64,000 nucleotides of DNA from Chlorobium sp. N1 (GTDB taxonomy: Bacteria; Bacteroidota; Chlorobiia; Chlorobiales; Chlorobiaceae). The notes under the pieces were generated by a model. That model was not told where the DNA came from and searched no databases. It worked only from the letters and a program-made list of their open reading frames with translations. Of the stretch, positions 26,862 to 34,568 are shown piece by piece. Location of the stretch: positions 62,001 through 126,000 of the forward strand of contig NZ_SJPA01000004.1 of the NCBI RefSeq assembly GCF_004332115.1, written 5' to 3'. How positions within the stretch are numbered: the stretch's first letter is position 1; every line of letters begins with the position of its first letter. The translations under genes were made by a program, and so were the position numbers.

Positions 26862-28436
26862 ATGTCTGATCCGCTTATCAAAAGGGCGCTGGTGTCGGTT
26901 TCCGACAAAACCGGCATCGTCGACTTCTGCCGCGAGCTTTCCTCCCTCGGAGTTGAGATCTTTTCAACCGGAGGCACCCTCAAAGCCCTGCAGGATGCGG
27001 GCGTTGTCGCCTCGTCCATCTCCGAGATCACCGGCTTCCCCGAAATCATGGACGGCAGGGTCAAGACCCTCCATCCGAAGATCCACGGCGGCCTGCTTGC
27101 GGTCAGGGAGAATGCGGATCACGTGGCCCAGGCCAGGGAGAACGGCATCGGCTTCATCGATATGGTCGTCGTCAACCTCTATCCGTTCGAGGCGACCGTC
27201 GCAAAACCCGGCGTTTCGTTCGAGGACGCCATCGAGAATATCGACATCGGAGGCCCCTCGATGCTGCGCAGCGCGGCCAAGAACAACGAGTCGGTCACCG
27301 TGCTCACCGACAGCGCCGATTACGAGGGCGTGCTCTCCGAGATGAAGGCTTCCGGCGGCTCGACCGCGAGGGCCACGAGGCTCCGGCTCGCCCGCAAGGT
27401 GTTCGAACTGACCTCTCGCTACGACCGCGCGATCGCCGCCTACCTGACCAGGGCCGAAGGCGCCGAAACGGCTGCCGCCGCCACCATGACGGTGCAGCTC
27501 GAGCGCGAGCTCGACATGCGCTACGGCGAGAACCCGCACCAGAGCGCGGGATTCTACCGCCTGGAGGACGGAGCGGGTGCCCGCTCGTTCGGCGACTACT
27601 TCGAGAAGCTCCACGGCAAGGACCTCTCCTACAACAACATGCTCGACATCGCCGCTGCCAGCGGGATCGTCGAGGAGTTCCGCGGCGAGGATCCGACGGT
27701 CGTCATCATCAAGCACACCAACCCCTGCGGCGTCGCCCAGGCGTCCACCCTCGTCGAGGCATGGCACAGCGCCTTCGCGACCGACACCCAGGCCCCCTTC
27801 GGCGGCATCATCGCCTTCAATCGTCCGCTCGACATGCAGACGGCCGAGGCGGTCAACGGCATCTTCACCGAGATCCTCATCGCTCCCTCCTATGAGGACG
27901 GCGTGCTCGAGCTGCTCATGAAGAAGAAGGACCGCAGGCTGCTCATCCAGAAGCAGGCGCTTCCCAAGGGCGGATGGGAGTTCAAGTCGACCCCCTTCGG
28001 CATGCTCGTCCAGGAGCGCGACAGCAAGATCGTCTCCCGCGAGGATCTCAAGGCCGTCACCAAGCGCCAGCCGACCGAAAAGGAGCTCGACGACCTCATG
28101 TTCGCCTGGAAGATCTGCAAGCACATCAAGAGCAACACCATCCTCTACGTCAAGGACCGCCGCACCTTCGGCGTCGGCGCCGGACAGATGTCGAGGGTCG
28201 ATTCCTCCAAGATCGCGCGCTGGAAGGCTTCCGAGGTCGATCTTGACCTCACGGGCTCAGTCGTCGCTTCCGACGCCTTCTTCCCCTTCGCCGACGGCCT
28301 CCTGGCCGCAGCCGAGGCAGGCGTGACGGCTGTGATCCAGCCGGGCGGCTCCATCCGCGACAACGAGGTGATCGAAGCTGCCGATCAGAACAACCTCGCC
28401 ATGGTCTTCACCGGCATGCGCCACTTCAAGCACTGA
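26862..28436 (+). CDS. purH: Bifunctional AICAR formyltransferase / IMP cyclohydrolase
   Basis: 524 aa; last two steps to IMP. The N-terminal 200 residues are the cyclohydrolase with an MGS-like fold ([65 protein letters not shown]). The C-terminal transformylase has [27 protein letters not shown] with the catalytic Lys-His, and the ending [20 protein letters not shown]. Followed by a strong terminator. With purN divergent and purF elsewhere, purine genes are scattered in this genome. Confidence 0.97.
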   Translation: MSDPLIKRALVSVSDKTGIVDFCRELSSLGVEIFSTGGTLKALQDAGVVASSISEITGFPEIMDGRVKTLHPKIHGGLLAVRENADHVAQARENGIGFIDMVVVNLYPFEATVAKPGVSFEDAIENIDIGGPSMLRSAAKNNESVTVLTDSADYEGVLSEMKASGGSTARATRLRLARKVFELTSRYDRAIAAYLTRAEGAETAAAATMTVQLERELDMRYGENPHQSAGFYRLEDGAGARSFGDYFEKLHGKDLSYNNMLDIAAASGIVEEFRGEDPTVVIIKHTNPCGVAQASTLVEAWHSAFATDTQAPFGGIIAFNRPLDMQTAEAVNGIFTEILIAPSYEDGVLELLMKKKDRRLLIQKQALPKGGWEFKSTPFGMLVQERDSKIVSREDLKAVTKRQPTEKELDDLMFAWKICKHIKSNTILYVKDRRTFGVGAGQMSRVDSSKIARWKASEVDLDLTGSVVASDAFFPFADGLLAAAEAGVTAVIQPGGSIRDNEVIEAADQNNLAMVFTGMRHFKH

Positions 28437-28460
28437 ATCACTCTTAGGAACGGTTCTTCA

Positions 28461-28497
28461 GGAAGCCCGCCAAAAAGCGGGCTTCCGTCATTTTATT
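28461..28497 (+). terminator. Rho-independent terminator after purH
   Basis: GGAAGCCCGC at 28461-28470 and GCGGGCTTCC at 28477-28486 form a perfect 10-bp stem with loop CAAAAA, followed by GTCATTTTATT. Confidence 0.88.
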
Positions 28498-28553
28498 CGA
28501 TTCCAATGTCCGGTGACCCTTCGGGGAAATTTTGTTTTGTCGTGACATTGTCC

Positions 28554-28561
28554 GTACATTA
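28554..28561 (+). promoter_or_regulatory. Promoter-like box (GTACATTA) for the TacAT pair
   Basis: GTACATTA, one base off GTAYMTTG, 51 bp before the antitoxin ATG, inside AT-rich DNA. Antitoxins of this family usually repress their own promoter, so an operator would be expected here, but I see no clear palindrome. Confidence 0.35.
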
Positions 28562-28611
28562 TGTTGTTGCTGAATTCTTACGATAGAAATGAACACAATA
28601 GGACAAGCTTT

Positions 28612-28893
28612 ATGACCGCCAGCTTTACAGTCAAAACCGAGCGAATCGATGTCCGAGCCAACATGCCCATTAAACGGCTGTTGCAGGATGCTGCCCGCTC
28701 ATGCCATAAAAGTGTCAGCGAATTCCTGCTTGACGCGGGCATAACGGCTGCAAACCAGACGCTTGCTGACAGGAATAGATTTGAGCTTGAGGAGTCGGAG
28801 TGGCAGGAATTTCAGCGGATTCTCGATCGGCCAGTAACCGTTCCTGACGCCCGAATGAAAGCTCTCATGACGGAGCCGGGGGTGCTTGATTGA
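28612..28893 (+). CDS. tacA: DUF1778 antitoxin (TacA type)
   Basis: 93 aa from the ATG at 28612, which has AGGAC 10 bp before it; an ATG at 28561 would overlap the promoter-like box. N-terminal ribbon-helix-helix DNA-binding region (ERIDVRANMPIKRLLQDAAR), then SVSEFLLDAGITAANQ and the C-terminal toxin-wrapping tail FQRILDRPVTVPDARMKALM. The tail lacks the common NPPAPN form seen in the remnant at 22064-22327, so the two are different lineages. Overlaps the toxin gene by 4 bp. Base composition is visibly more AT-rich than the flanks, suggesting acquisition. Confidence 0.85.
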   Translation: MTASFTVKTERIDVRANMPIKRLLQDAARSCHKSVSEFLLDAGITAANQTLADRNRFELEESEWQEFQRILDRPVTVPDARMKALMTEPGVLD

Positions 28894-29405
28894 GTGGCGT
28901 TAACTTTACGCCTGTCCAGAAACTTGCGCCCAGCCATAATGTCGAGTCGTTTGACTGCGGCCACCATGCGCTTAATCAGTTCCTAAGGCGTTTTGCTCTG
29001 CTGAATCAGAAAGCCAACGGAGCTCAAACCTATGTGTGTTGTGAGCGGGAATCAAGTGCTGTTGTTGGTTTCTACAGTCTAGCTGTCGGCAGCGTCGAGT
29101 CTGCGGCTGCCGAGGGACGGCTTGCAAAAGGTCTTGCAAAGCATCCTGTTCCGGTGCTTATTCTTGCTAGGCTTGCTGTTGATATGCGGTATCAGGGGGG
29201 AGGACTCGGGCGGGCTCTGCTCAAGGATGCGCTTCTGCGGACAGCTCAGGCTGCCGAGCTTGTCGGTATTCGGGCTATTCTTGTCCATGCCAAGGATGAT
29301 GCGGCCCGAAGCGGGTATCTCGGCAAAGGTTTCGAGCCCAGTTCAAGTGATCCTTATCATCTCTTTCTTCTCGTAAAGGATCTGCTTCACATTCTAGGGC
29401 GTTGA
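28890..29405 (+). CDS. tacT: GNAT-family toxin (TacT type)
   Basis: 171 aa, TTG start overlapping the antitoxin stop. Toxins of this family acetylate the amino group on charged tRNA and block translation. Visible are FDCGHHALNQFLRRFALLNQ (the N-terminal family signature), VVGFYSLAVGSV, acetyl-CoA loop RYQGGGLGRALLKDAL, and YLGKGFEPSSSDP near the end with the Tyr expected at the catalytic site. The gene appears intact. AT-rich like its antitoxin; no integrase or insertion sequence is next to the pair. Confidence 0.88.
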   Translation: MSGVNFTPVQKLAPSHNVESFDCGHHALNQFLRRFALLNQKANGAQTYVCCERESSAVVGFYSLAVGSVESAAAEGRLAKGLAKHPVPVLILARLAVDMRYQGGGLGRALLKDALLRTAQAAELVGIRAILVHAKDDAARSGYLGKGFEPSSSDPYHLFLLVKDLLHILGR

Positions 29406-29437
29406 GCGTCCGGCTCATCCTGCCTTTTATATTTCCA

Positions 29438-29923
29438 TCATACCAACCGGACGACGAGGAAGATCCCCGTCATCATGAAGGCGATGGCGACGCGCACGGC
29501 CGTGCCTGCGGCAATGCCGATCCAGACGCCGAGCCCCGCCATTCCCGCCGTACGCAGATCCTTGCGGGCGTAGAGTTCCCCGGCAACGGCGCCGATGAAC
29601 GGGCCGATGACGATGCCCGCCAGGCCGAAGGGGAGGCCGAGGACGGTTCCCGCCACGGCGCCGATGAGGCCCGAGCGGCCGGCACCGAAGCGTTTCGCGC
29701 CGAGAAGCCCGGCGAGGAAATCGAGCAGGTAGGCGGCTCCGGCCAGGAGCCCGAGGACGAGGATCGTTCCCCATCCCACATAGGCGAACCCTTCGGCCCA
29801 GGCGGCCATGACGAGGCCCGCGAATACCAGCAGCACGCCGGGCAGCGCGGGGATGAGAAGTCCTGCGAATCCCGCGATGAGCAGGACCGTCGAGGCGATC
29901 CAGAGCAGTTGCGTCGTTTCCAT
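29438..29923 (-). CDS. DUF456 family membrane protein
   Basis: 161 aa, nearly all hydrophobic. Gly-rich repeats typical of DUF456: GLLIPALPGVLLVFAGLVM, YLLDFLAGLLGAKRFGAGRS, GAVAGTVLGLPFGLAGIVIG and GPFIGAVAGELYARKDLRTA. Four to five membrane helices are likely. Function of the family is not established. The gene ends 7 bp after queG on the same strand and is probably co-transcribed with it. Confidence 0.85.
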   Translation of the reverse strand: METTQLLWIASTVLLIAGFAGLLIPALPGVLLVFAGLVMAAWAEGFAYVGWGTILVLGLLAGAAYLLDFLAGLLGAKRFGAGRSGLIGAVAGTVLGLPFGLAGIVIGPFIGAVAGELYARKDLRTAGMAGLGVWIGIAAGTAVRVAIAFMMTGIFLVVRLV

Positions 29924-29930
29924 TGGTATA

Positions 29931-30890
29931 TCAGTCTATGGGTTTCCCTTCGTTTGCGAGCACGGCCCGCGCGTTGCGCCGGAGGCGGCGGAGGCCGATG
30001 CGCAAGATCGGGGTGCCGGCGAACAACCGGCGGAATTCGCTTCGGCCCATTCCGAGGATCCGTTCCGGTTCGAGTCCGAGCAGTTCCTCTCTCGGTTCGA
30101 ACGCCGGATCGGCTTTGATGAGGGGGCGCTGGTTGTGGGGGCAGCGTTCCTGGCATGCGTCGCATCCGAAGAGCCGGCCCCCGATCATCGAGGCCTCTTC
30201 GGTGGTGAACTCCCGTTTCAGTTCGCCGGTGAGATAGGAGATGCAGCGCCGGGCGTCGAGCTTCCCCGGCTCGAGCAGCGCGCCGGTCGGGCACGCGTCC
30301 AGGCATATCCTGCAGCTGCCGCAGGGGTTCGGCAGCGGTGGCCGCTCTTCGGGGATCTCCATGTCGAGCAGGAGTTCGGCAAGGAAGACGTAGCTGCCGG
30401 CGGAGGGGACGATGAGGAGGGTGTTCTTTCCCGTCCGGCCGAGTGCGGAGCGTTCGCCCCACTCCTTTTCCAGCACGGGGGCGCTGTCGACCGTGATGCA
30501 GGCGTTGGGTCTCGAGCCGGCGAGTTCCCCTATGGCCTCGAGCAGCTCTTCGGCCTTCCGGCGCAGCACCGCGTGGTAATCGGCCGTGAGGGCATAGCGC
30601 GAGATCCGTCTGTTCCATCCCGGCGGATCCTGATGGTAGCTCATGGCCAGCGAGACGACGGTTTTAAGCTCCGGTAGCAGCAGCTCGGGACGCTCCCTCG
30701 CCTCCAGGCCGGTTTCGAGGTAGGCCATCTCACCATGGCGTTCTTCCCGGAGCATCGCCCTGAAGCGCTCCGTGGCCCTCCCTCCAGGCGGCGGAGCCGA
30801 GAACCCTGCGGCAGAAAAGCCCAGCCGGCGTGCTTCGCGGCGGATGGCCCGGGCGAGGGATGGAGACGGTTCCGGCGTATTCATAATCAA
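29931..30890 (-). CDS. queG: Epoxyqueuosine reductase
   Basis: 319 aa cobalamin-dependent iron-sulfur enzyme making queuosine in tRNA from epoxyqueuosine. Two [4Fe-4S] motifs are seen: CGSCRICLDACPTGAL at about residue 195 and CDACQERCPHN at about 245. N-terminal RREARRLGFSAAGFS and the region MSYHQDPPGWNRRISRYALT with DYHAVLRRKAEEL are typical of QueG. Slightly short at the C-terminus because there is no HEAT-repeat extension. Start may be the second ATG at 30884. The requirement for B12 matches the B12-rich metabolism of green sulfur bacteria (compare BchQ). Confidence 0.93.
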   Translation of the reverse strand: MIMNTPEPSPSLARAIRREARRLGFSAAGFSAPPPGGRATERFRAMLREERHGEMAYLETGLEARERPELLLPELKTVVSLAMSYHQDPPGWNRRISRYALTADYHAVLRRKAEELLEAIGELAGSRPNACITVDSAPVLEKEWGERSALGRTGKNTLLIVPSAGSYVFLAELLLDMEIPEERPPLPNPCGSCRICLDACPTGALLEPGKLDARRCISYLTGELKREFTTEEASMIGGRLFGCDACQERCPHNQRPLIKADPAFEPREELLGLEPERILGMGRSEFRRLFAGTPILRIGLRRLRRNARAVLANEGKPID

Positions 30891-30981
30891 ATATAGGCGA
30901 ATGATCCGATTCTTCTTAAGTTAGAGTGGGCGTGCCGCCCGGCGGCGGTACGGTAGTATGGCGCATCATCACACTCTGCTC

Positions 30982-32895
30982 ATGAATCGAAGGAATTTCA
31001 TCAGGAAGGTTTTTTCGCGCACCGGCATCGCCGTCGGTGCCGCGGCTGCCGCATCGGCCGGCCTGGTCGGCTATTTCCAGCCGCGCCGGGAGTTTTACGC
31101 CGGGAAGGAGGATTTCGGGGAGGGCCGTGAATCGGCGGCCGAGCCGAAGCGCTGCGTCGTCGTCGGCGGAGGGCTCGCAGGCATGAGCGCCGCCATGGAG
31201 CTCGCCCTGAAAGGCATGGCGGTGACGCTCGTCGAATCCTCCACCTCCCTCGGCGGCAAGCTCACCGGATGGGAGATCGAGGCGCTCGGCACCCGTTTCC
31301 CTGTCGAGCACGGTTTCCACGGATTTTTCGACCAGTACTACAACCTCAATGCCCTGTTCCGGGAGGCGGGCGTGGGTCCTGAGGCGTTCGACGCCTCGCC
31401 CGGCTATCCGGTGCTGTTCAGCGAGCGGCAGCGCGAGATCTACGGCCAGACCCCGAAGCTTTTTCCCTTCAACATCCTCTCCGTCGTGGGCCAGTCGCGC
31501 TCGCTCGATATCGCCTCGTTCCTGCGGGAGTACCGCGGCCTGCCTCCGGTCATGGGCATGTTCGCCTACGACTACGACGGAACCTTCGGCCGGTACGACG
31601 ACATCGACTTCATGGAGTACTGCCGCCGGGGGGAGATCCTGCCGGCGTTCATCGACACCGTGCTGCATCCCTTCGCCGACGCCACGATGAACCGCATGGA
31701 GGTGCTTTCGGCGGCCGAGGCGATCCGCTACTTCCATTTCTATTTCATGGGCAGTCCCGAAGGGCTCTCCTTCCGCATCACCAACCGCGACTGCATGACG
31801 GCCGTCGTCAACCCGATCGAGAGGAGGCTCCGCGAACTCGGCGTGCGCGTTCTTTCAGGGCGCCGGGCGCTTCGGCTCGAGCACCAGGGCGGGCGCATCA
31901 GCGGGGTGCGGGTCGGCACCGATGCGGGCGGGCCCGAAGTGCTGCATGTCGACCGCTCCGCCGTTCCGGCGAGCGGCTGGGTTGCGCTCATGAGCCGAGA
32001 AGGGGTACCGGTGCTCGTCTGCCGCGACGGGAATGGCTATCGGGCCCTCGACGGCCGATGCACCCATATGGGGTGTCCGGTCTCGGTGGCGGAGGACGGG
32101 TTCTTCTGTCCCTGCCATGCGGGTCGTTTCAACAGCGAGGGCGTGCCGGTCGGCGGGCCTCCGCCGACGCCCCTCGGCAGGCTTTCGGTCAGTGGAGAGG
32201 GGGAAACGCTTGCGCTCCGTTTGCCGCAGGCGGAGAGCACGGAACTGCTCGCCTGCGACTACTGCGTGCTTGCCTCCGACGTGCGGGGGACCCGGGAGAT
32301 CGTCCGCCGTTCGGAGCTCCGTTCCCCGGCCTTCGAGGCCTCCGTCGGCTCACTCGGCGAGGCCGACCCCTATGCCGTCTATCGGGTATGGCTCGACCGT
32401 CCGGTCGATGGGGGCGGTTTTCCCTTCTATACGGTTTCGGGTTACACCTATACCGATTCGGTCTCCATCTACTCCGCCTTCCAGGAGCCGTTCATCACGT
32501 GGGCCGGAGAGCACGGGGGGAGTGTGGTCGAACTGCACGCCTACGCGATCGCGCCTGAAGACATGCGTTCAGACGACGAGATACGTCTTGCAATGCTCGA
32601 CGAACTCCACCGACTCCTGCCCGATACCGCCGGGGCCGCGGTGCTCCACGAGGTCTTCATGCTCCAGTCCAACTTCACCCGATGGGCGCCCGGCGACCAC
32701 GACAAGCGGCCCGGCCCGGAAACCCCGTTCCCGAACCTTTTCCTCGCCGGCGACTGGGTGCGGGTCGATGCTCCGGTCTTCCTCATGGAGGCGGCCGCTT
32801 TCACCGGACGCATGGCGGCCAATGCGGTATGCAGAAACGAGGGGGTGCGGCAGACGCCGCTGCCGATCGTGCCGATGGAGGGGATTTTCGCCTGA
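30982..32895 (+). CDS. crtU: FAD-dependent carotenoid desaturase/methyltransferase with a Rieske domain (CrtU-like)
   Basis: 637 aa from ATG 30982; a GTG/ATG at 30958 adds 8 residues. The N-terminus has a twin-Arg-like signal (MNRRNFIRKVFSRTG followed by an Ala-rich stretch). FAD motif VVVGGGLAGMSAAMELAL, then SSTSLGGKLTGW and HGFHGFFDQYYNL as in phytoene-desaturase relatives. A Rieske [2Fe-2S] domain is inserted at about residues 320-400, with CTHMGCPV and CPCHAGRF. The FAD fold resumes to LFLAGDWVRVDAPVFLMEAA. In green sulfur bacteria CrtU makes the aromatic ring of chlorobactene or isorenieratene. I assign CrtU from architecture, length and lineage; another Rieske-FAD carotenoid enzyme is possible. 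Confidence 0.65.
   Translation: MNRRNFIRKVFSRTGIAVGAAAAASAGLVGYFQPRREFYAGKEDFGEGRESAAEPKRCVVVGGGLAGMSAAMELALKGMAVTLVESSTSLGGKLTGWEIEALGTRFPVEHGFHGFFDQYYNLNALFREAGVGPEAFDASPGYPVLFSERQREIYGQTPKLFPFNILSVVGQSRSLDIASFLREYRGLPPVMGMFAYDYDGTFGRYDDIDFMEYCRRGEILPAFIDTVLHPFADATMNRMEVLSAAEAIRYFHFYFMGSPEGLSFRITNRDCMTAVVNPIERRLRELGVRVLSGRRALRLEHQGGRISGVRVGTDAGGPEVLHVDRSAVPASGWVALMSREGVPVLVCRDGNGYRALDGRCTHMGCPVSVAEDGFFCPCHAGRFNSEGVPVGGPPPTPLGRLSVSGEGETLALRLPQAESTELLACDYCVLASDVRGTREIVRRSELRSPAFEASVGSLGEADPYAVYRVWLDRPVDGGGFPFYTVSGYTYTDSVSIYSAFQEPFITWAGEHGGSVVELHAYAIAPEDMRSDDEIRLAMLDELHRLLPDTAGAAVLHEVFMLQSNFTRWAPGDHDKRPGPETPFPNLFLAGDWVRVDAPVFLMEAAAFTGRMAANAVCRNEGVRQTPLPIVPMEGIFA
32857..32892 (+). repeat. 3' end of crtU-like gene, copy A of a 36-bp repeat
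   Basis: Encodes PLPIVPMEGIFA, the last 12 residues before the stop. It matches 34521-34556 at 33 of 36 bases; the three differences are all third-codon positions. Confidence 0.85.
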
Positions 32896-32929
32896 GACGG
32901 GTGCCTTGGCCCCCGTCCAGGCTTCGTTC

Positions 32930-33580
32930 TCAGCTCTCTTTCACTCCGTTCTGCTCGATGGGCGCCTGAGCCTCGGGGGTATCCCCCGTGACGCCGTCGT
33001 TAAGTGCGGCATCCGCTACTCCGGCCTTCTTCTGCTGTTCGTAGTTCGCGACATCCTTCTCGAGCTCGGCAAAAGCCTTGGTTGCGCGGATGCGGGTGAG
33101 CTCGTATTCCTTCGTCTTGAGCTTTGCGAGGAACTCGGCGTTGGCCTTTCCGACAGGGTAGCGCACCAGGACGTAGGCACGGAAGAAATCCCCCTCCTTT
33201 ACGATCTTCTGCTTGGCGACGTGGCTGCCGGAGAGCGAGGCGGAGGCGATGCTCTTCTCGGCCTGGTAGAAGAGGTCGCCGGTCTTGGCGTCGAGTCCGG
33301 TGCCGACTTCGTCGATGAAGTGCTTCTGGAGCGACTGCACCTGCACTTCGACCTTCCTTGCGATATCGGCCCGGCCTGCCGCGGTCGCCTTGTCGATTGC
33401 AAGCTGCAGGTCGCGTGAGCGCTGGGTGTTGGCTGCAAATATGTAGTCCTTGTCGTTATGGTTGTCGTCATACCATCCGGGGGCCTTGCCGAGCTTCGTC
33501 TGCTGGATTTTCGTGCTGCCGCAGCCGGAGGTGAAGAGCATGAGGGTCAGGGCGAGTAGTGTCAGTAAGGTGTTTTTCAT
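32930..33580 (-). CDS. LPP20-like lipoprotein
   Basis: 216 aa from the ATG at 33580, giving a signal peptide with lipobox (LTLLALTLMLFTSGC, Cys at residue 19). The mature protein begins GSTKIQQTKLGKAPGWYDD, then IFAANTQRSRDLQLAIDKAT and AAGRADIARKVEVQVQSLQK, the LPP20 pattern of small secreted domains, and ends in a low-complexity acidic tail (GVTGDTPEAQAPIEQNGVKES). It faces away from the exported protein at 33743 across a shared control region. LPP20/FlgT/FlgP-type folds serve flagellar or outer-membrane assembly elsewhere; green sulfur bacteria lack flagella, so the role here is open. Confidence 0.75.
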   Translation of the reverse strand: MKNTLLTLLALTLMLFTSGCGSTKIQQTKLGKAPGWYDDNHNDKDYIFAANTQRSRDLQLAIDKATAAGRADIARKVEVQVQSLQKHFIDEVGTGLDAKTGDLFYQAEKSIASASLSGSHVAKQKIVKEGDFFRAYVLVRYPVGKANAEFLAKLKTKEYELTRIRATKAFAELEKDVANYEQQKKAGVADAALNDGVTGDTPEAQAPIEQNGVKES

Positions 33581-33641
33581 GGGGGGGGCGGTTGGTGATT
33601 GTTGGCTTGTTTGATTGTTGACTGAATGAATTTCTGGTGTT

Positions 33642-33649
33642 GTATCTTG
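33642..33649 (+). promoter_or_regulatory. Promoter-like box (GTATCTTG) for the exported protein gene
   Basis: Exact GTAYMTTG box on the + strand, 94 bp before the start at 33743 and immediately before a 16-bp palindrome. Confidence 0.5.
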
Positions 33650-33650
33650 C

Positions 33651-33666
33651 ATTAACAATTGTTAAT
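33651..33666. promoter_or_regulatory. Perfect 16-bp palindrome, candidate operator
   Basis: ATTAACAATTGTTAAT is its own reverse complement. It starts one base after a promoter-like box and lies between two divergent genes for exported proteins, where a dimeric repressor would cover the transcription start. The regulator is not identified. Confidence 0.55.
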
Positions 33667-33742
33667 ATATGGCTGCCGGAATGAAATTCCAAAGGGCAAA
33701 AATTCCTGAATTTCCAGTCAATCCAATCAAGTTCCACCCCCT

Positions 33743-34447
33743 ATGTCAATGTGTAAAACGATATGTGCGCGTTCGTTCAGAACCGCAAAGACCTCCCTCG
33801 TCATGGTGCTCGTCGCCTCCTTCCTGATGGCGACGGTCGCCGATGCGGCGGAGAAAACCTTCATCCGCGACTACCGCTATCGCGCCAGCGACAAGGACAG
33901 CAAGGTCAGCAGCCGCGATGCCGCCCTCGAGCAGGTGACGGCGCTCCTCCTCAAAGAGACCGGCGCCTATGTCGAAAGCACCCTGAACACGGAAAAGAAG
34001 GAGAGCGAGACCGGGGTGAGCTCCCTGACGAAGGAAGACATCACGGCCATATCCGCTGGTGTGACGAAAACCCAGATCCTCGAGGAGAGCTGGGACGGGA
34101 AGGAGTATTATGTGAAGGCCGAGATCATGCTCGATCCCGATGAAATCCAGTCCCGCCTCGACGAGATCGAGGCGAGCCGCCGGAGCCGCCAGCTCGAACA
34201 GGCGGCCATGGCGGCGGCGGCAGTCCCCGATGTCCATGGTGCGCTCTTCAACGAGGCCGACGGGACGGCAGGTGCCGGGTCCGGGGAAATGGCCGGGGTG
34301 CTGACGGAGCAGAAGGCCCGGGAGAAAAAAGGGGTTAACGTGCTGTTTATCCTTGGCGGGCTGGCGCTCGTCGGCGGCATCGTCGCCCTGGCTGCGGGCG
34401 GTTCCGGCGGGGGAGACTCGAGCAGCTCGGATGGTGACGATCACTAG
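33743..34447 (+). CDS. Exported protein with C-terminal membrane helix, FlgT/LPP20-like N-terminal domain
   Basis: 234 aa. Signal peptide about residues 1-36 (TSLVMVLVASFLMATVADAA), then a domain of about 110 residues with RYRASDKDSKVSSRDAALEQ, VTALLLKETGAYVES and EESWDGKEYYVKAEIMLDPD, a strand-helix pattern like FlgT N-terminal or LPP20 proteins. Then a coiled segment (EIQSRLDEIEASRRSRQLEQ), a low-complexity linker, one membrane helix (VNVLFILGGLALVGGIVALAAG) and an acidic Gly/Ser tail GGDSSSSDGDDH. Function unknown. Probably partners the divergent lipoprotein, since both share the same type of domain and one control region. Confidence 0.7.
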   Translation: MSMCKTICARSFRTAKTSLVMVLVASFLMATVADAAEKTFIRDYRYRASDKDSKVSSRDAALEQVTALLLKETGAYVESTLNTEKKESETGVSSLTKEDITAISAGVTKTQILEESWDGKEYYVKAEIMLDPDEIQSRLDEIEASRRSRQLEQAAMAAAAVPDVHGALFNEADGTAGAGSGEMAGVLTEQKAREKKGVNVLFILGGLALVGGIVALAAGGSGGGDSSSSDGDDH

Positions 34448-34476
34448 TTTTCGGTGATGTCCAGCAGGTCGTATAC

Positions 34477-34513
34477 GGAGCCCCGTGTCTTTCAGGCACG
34501 GGGCTCCGGTATT
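34477..34513 (+). terminator. Hairpin terminator after the exported protein gene
   Basis: GGAGCCCCGTG at 34477-34487 pairs with CACGGGGCTCC at 34497-34507 around TCTTTCAGG, an 11-bp perfect stem followed by a weak GGTATTT tail. Confidence 0.65.
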
Positions 34514-34520
34514 TCAGGCC

Positions 34521-34556
34521 CCGCTGCCGATCGTTCCGATGGACGGGATCTTCGCC
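34521..34556 (+). repeat. Copy B of the crtU 3'-end repeat, orphan fragment
   Basis: Encodes PLPIVPMDGIFA in one frame with no stop after it and only the preceding terminator hairpin before it. It differs from copy A at three third-codon positions (GTG/GTT, GAG/GAC, ATT/ATC), so it looks like the tail of a lost crtU paralogue rather than a fresh duplication. Confidence 0.75.
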
Positions 34557-34568
34557 GGAGGGGAGCCT

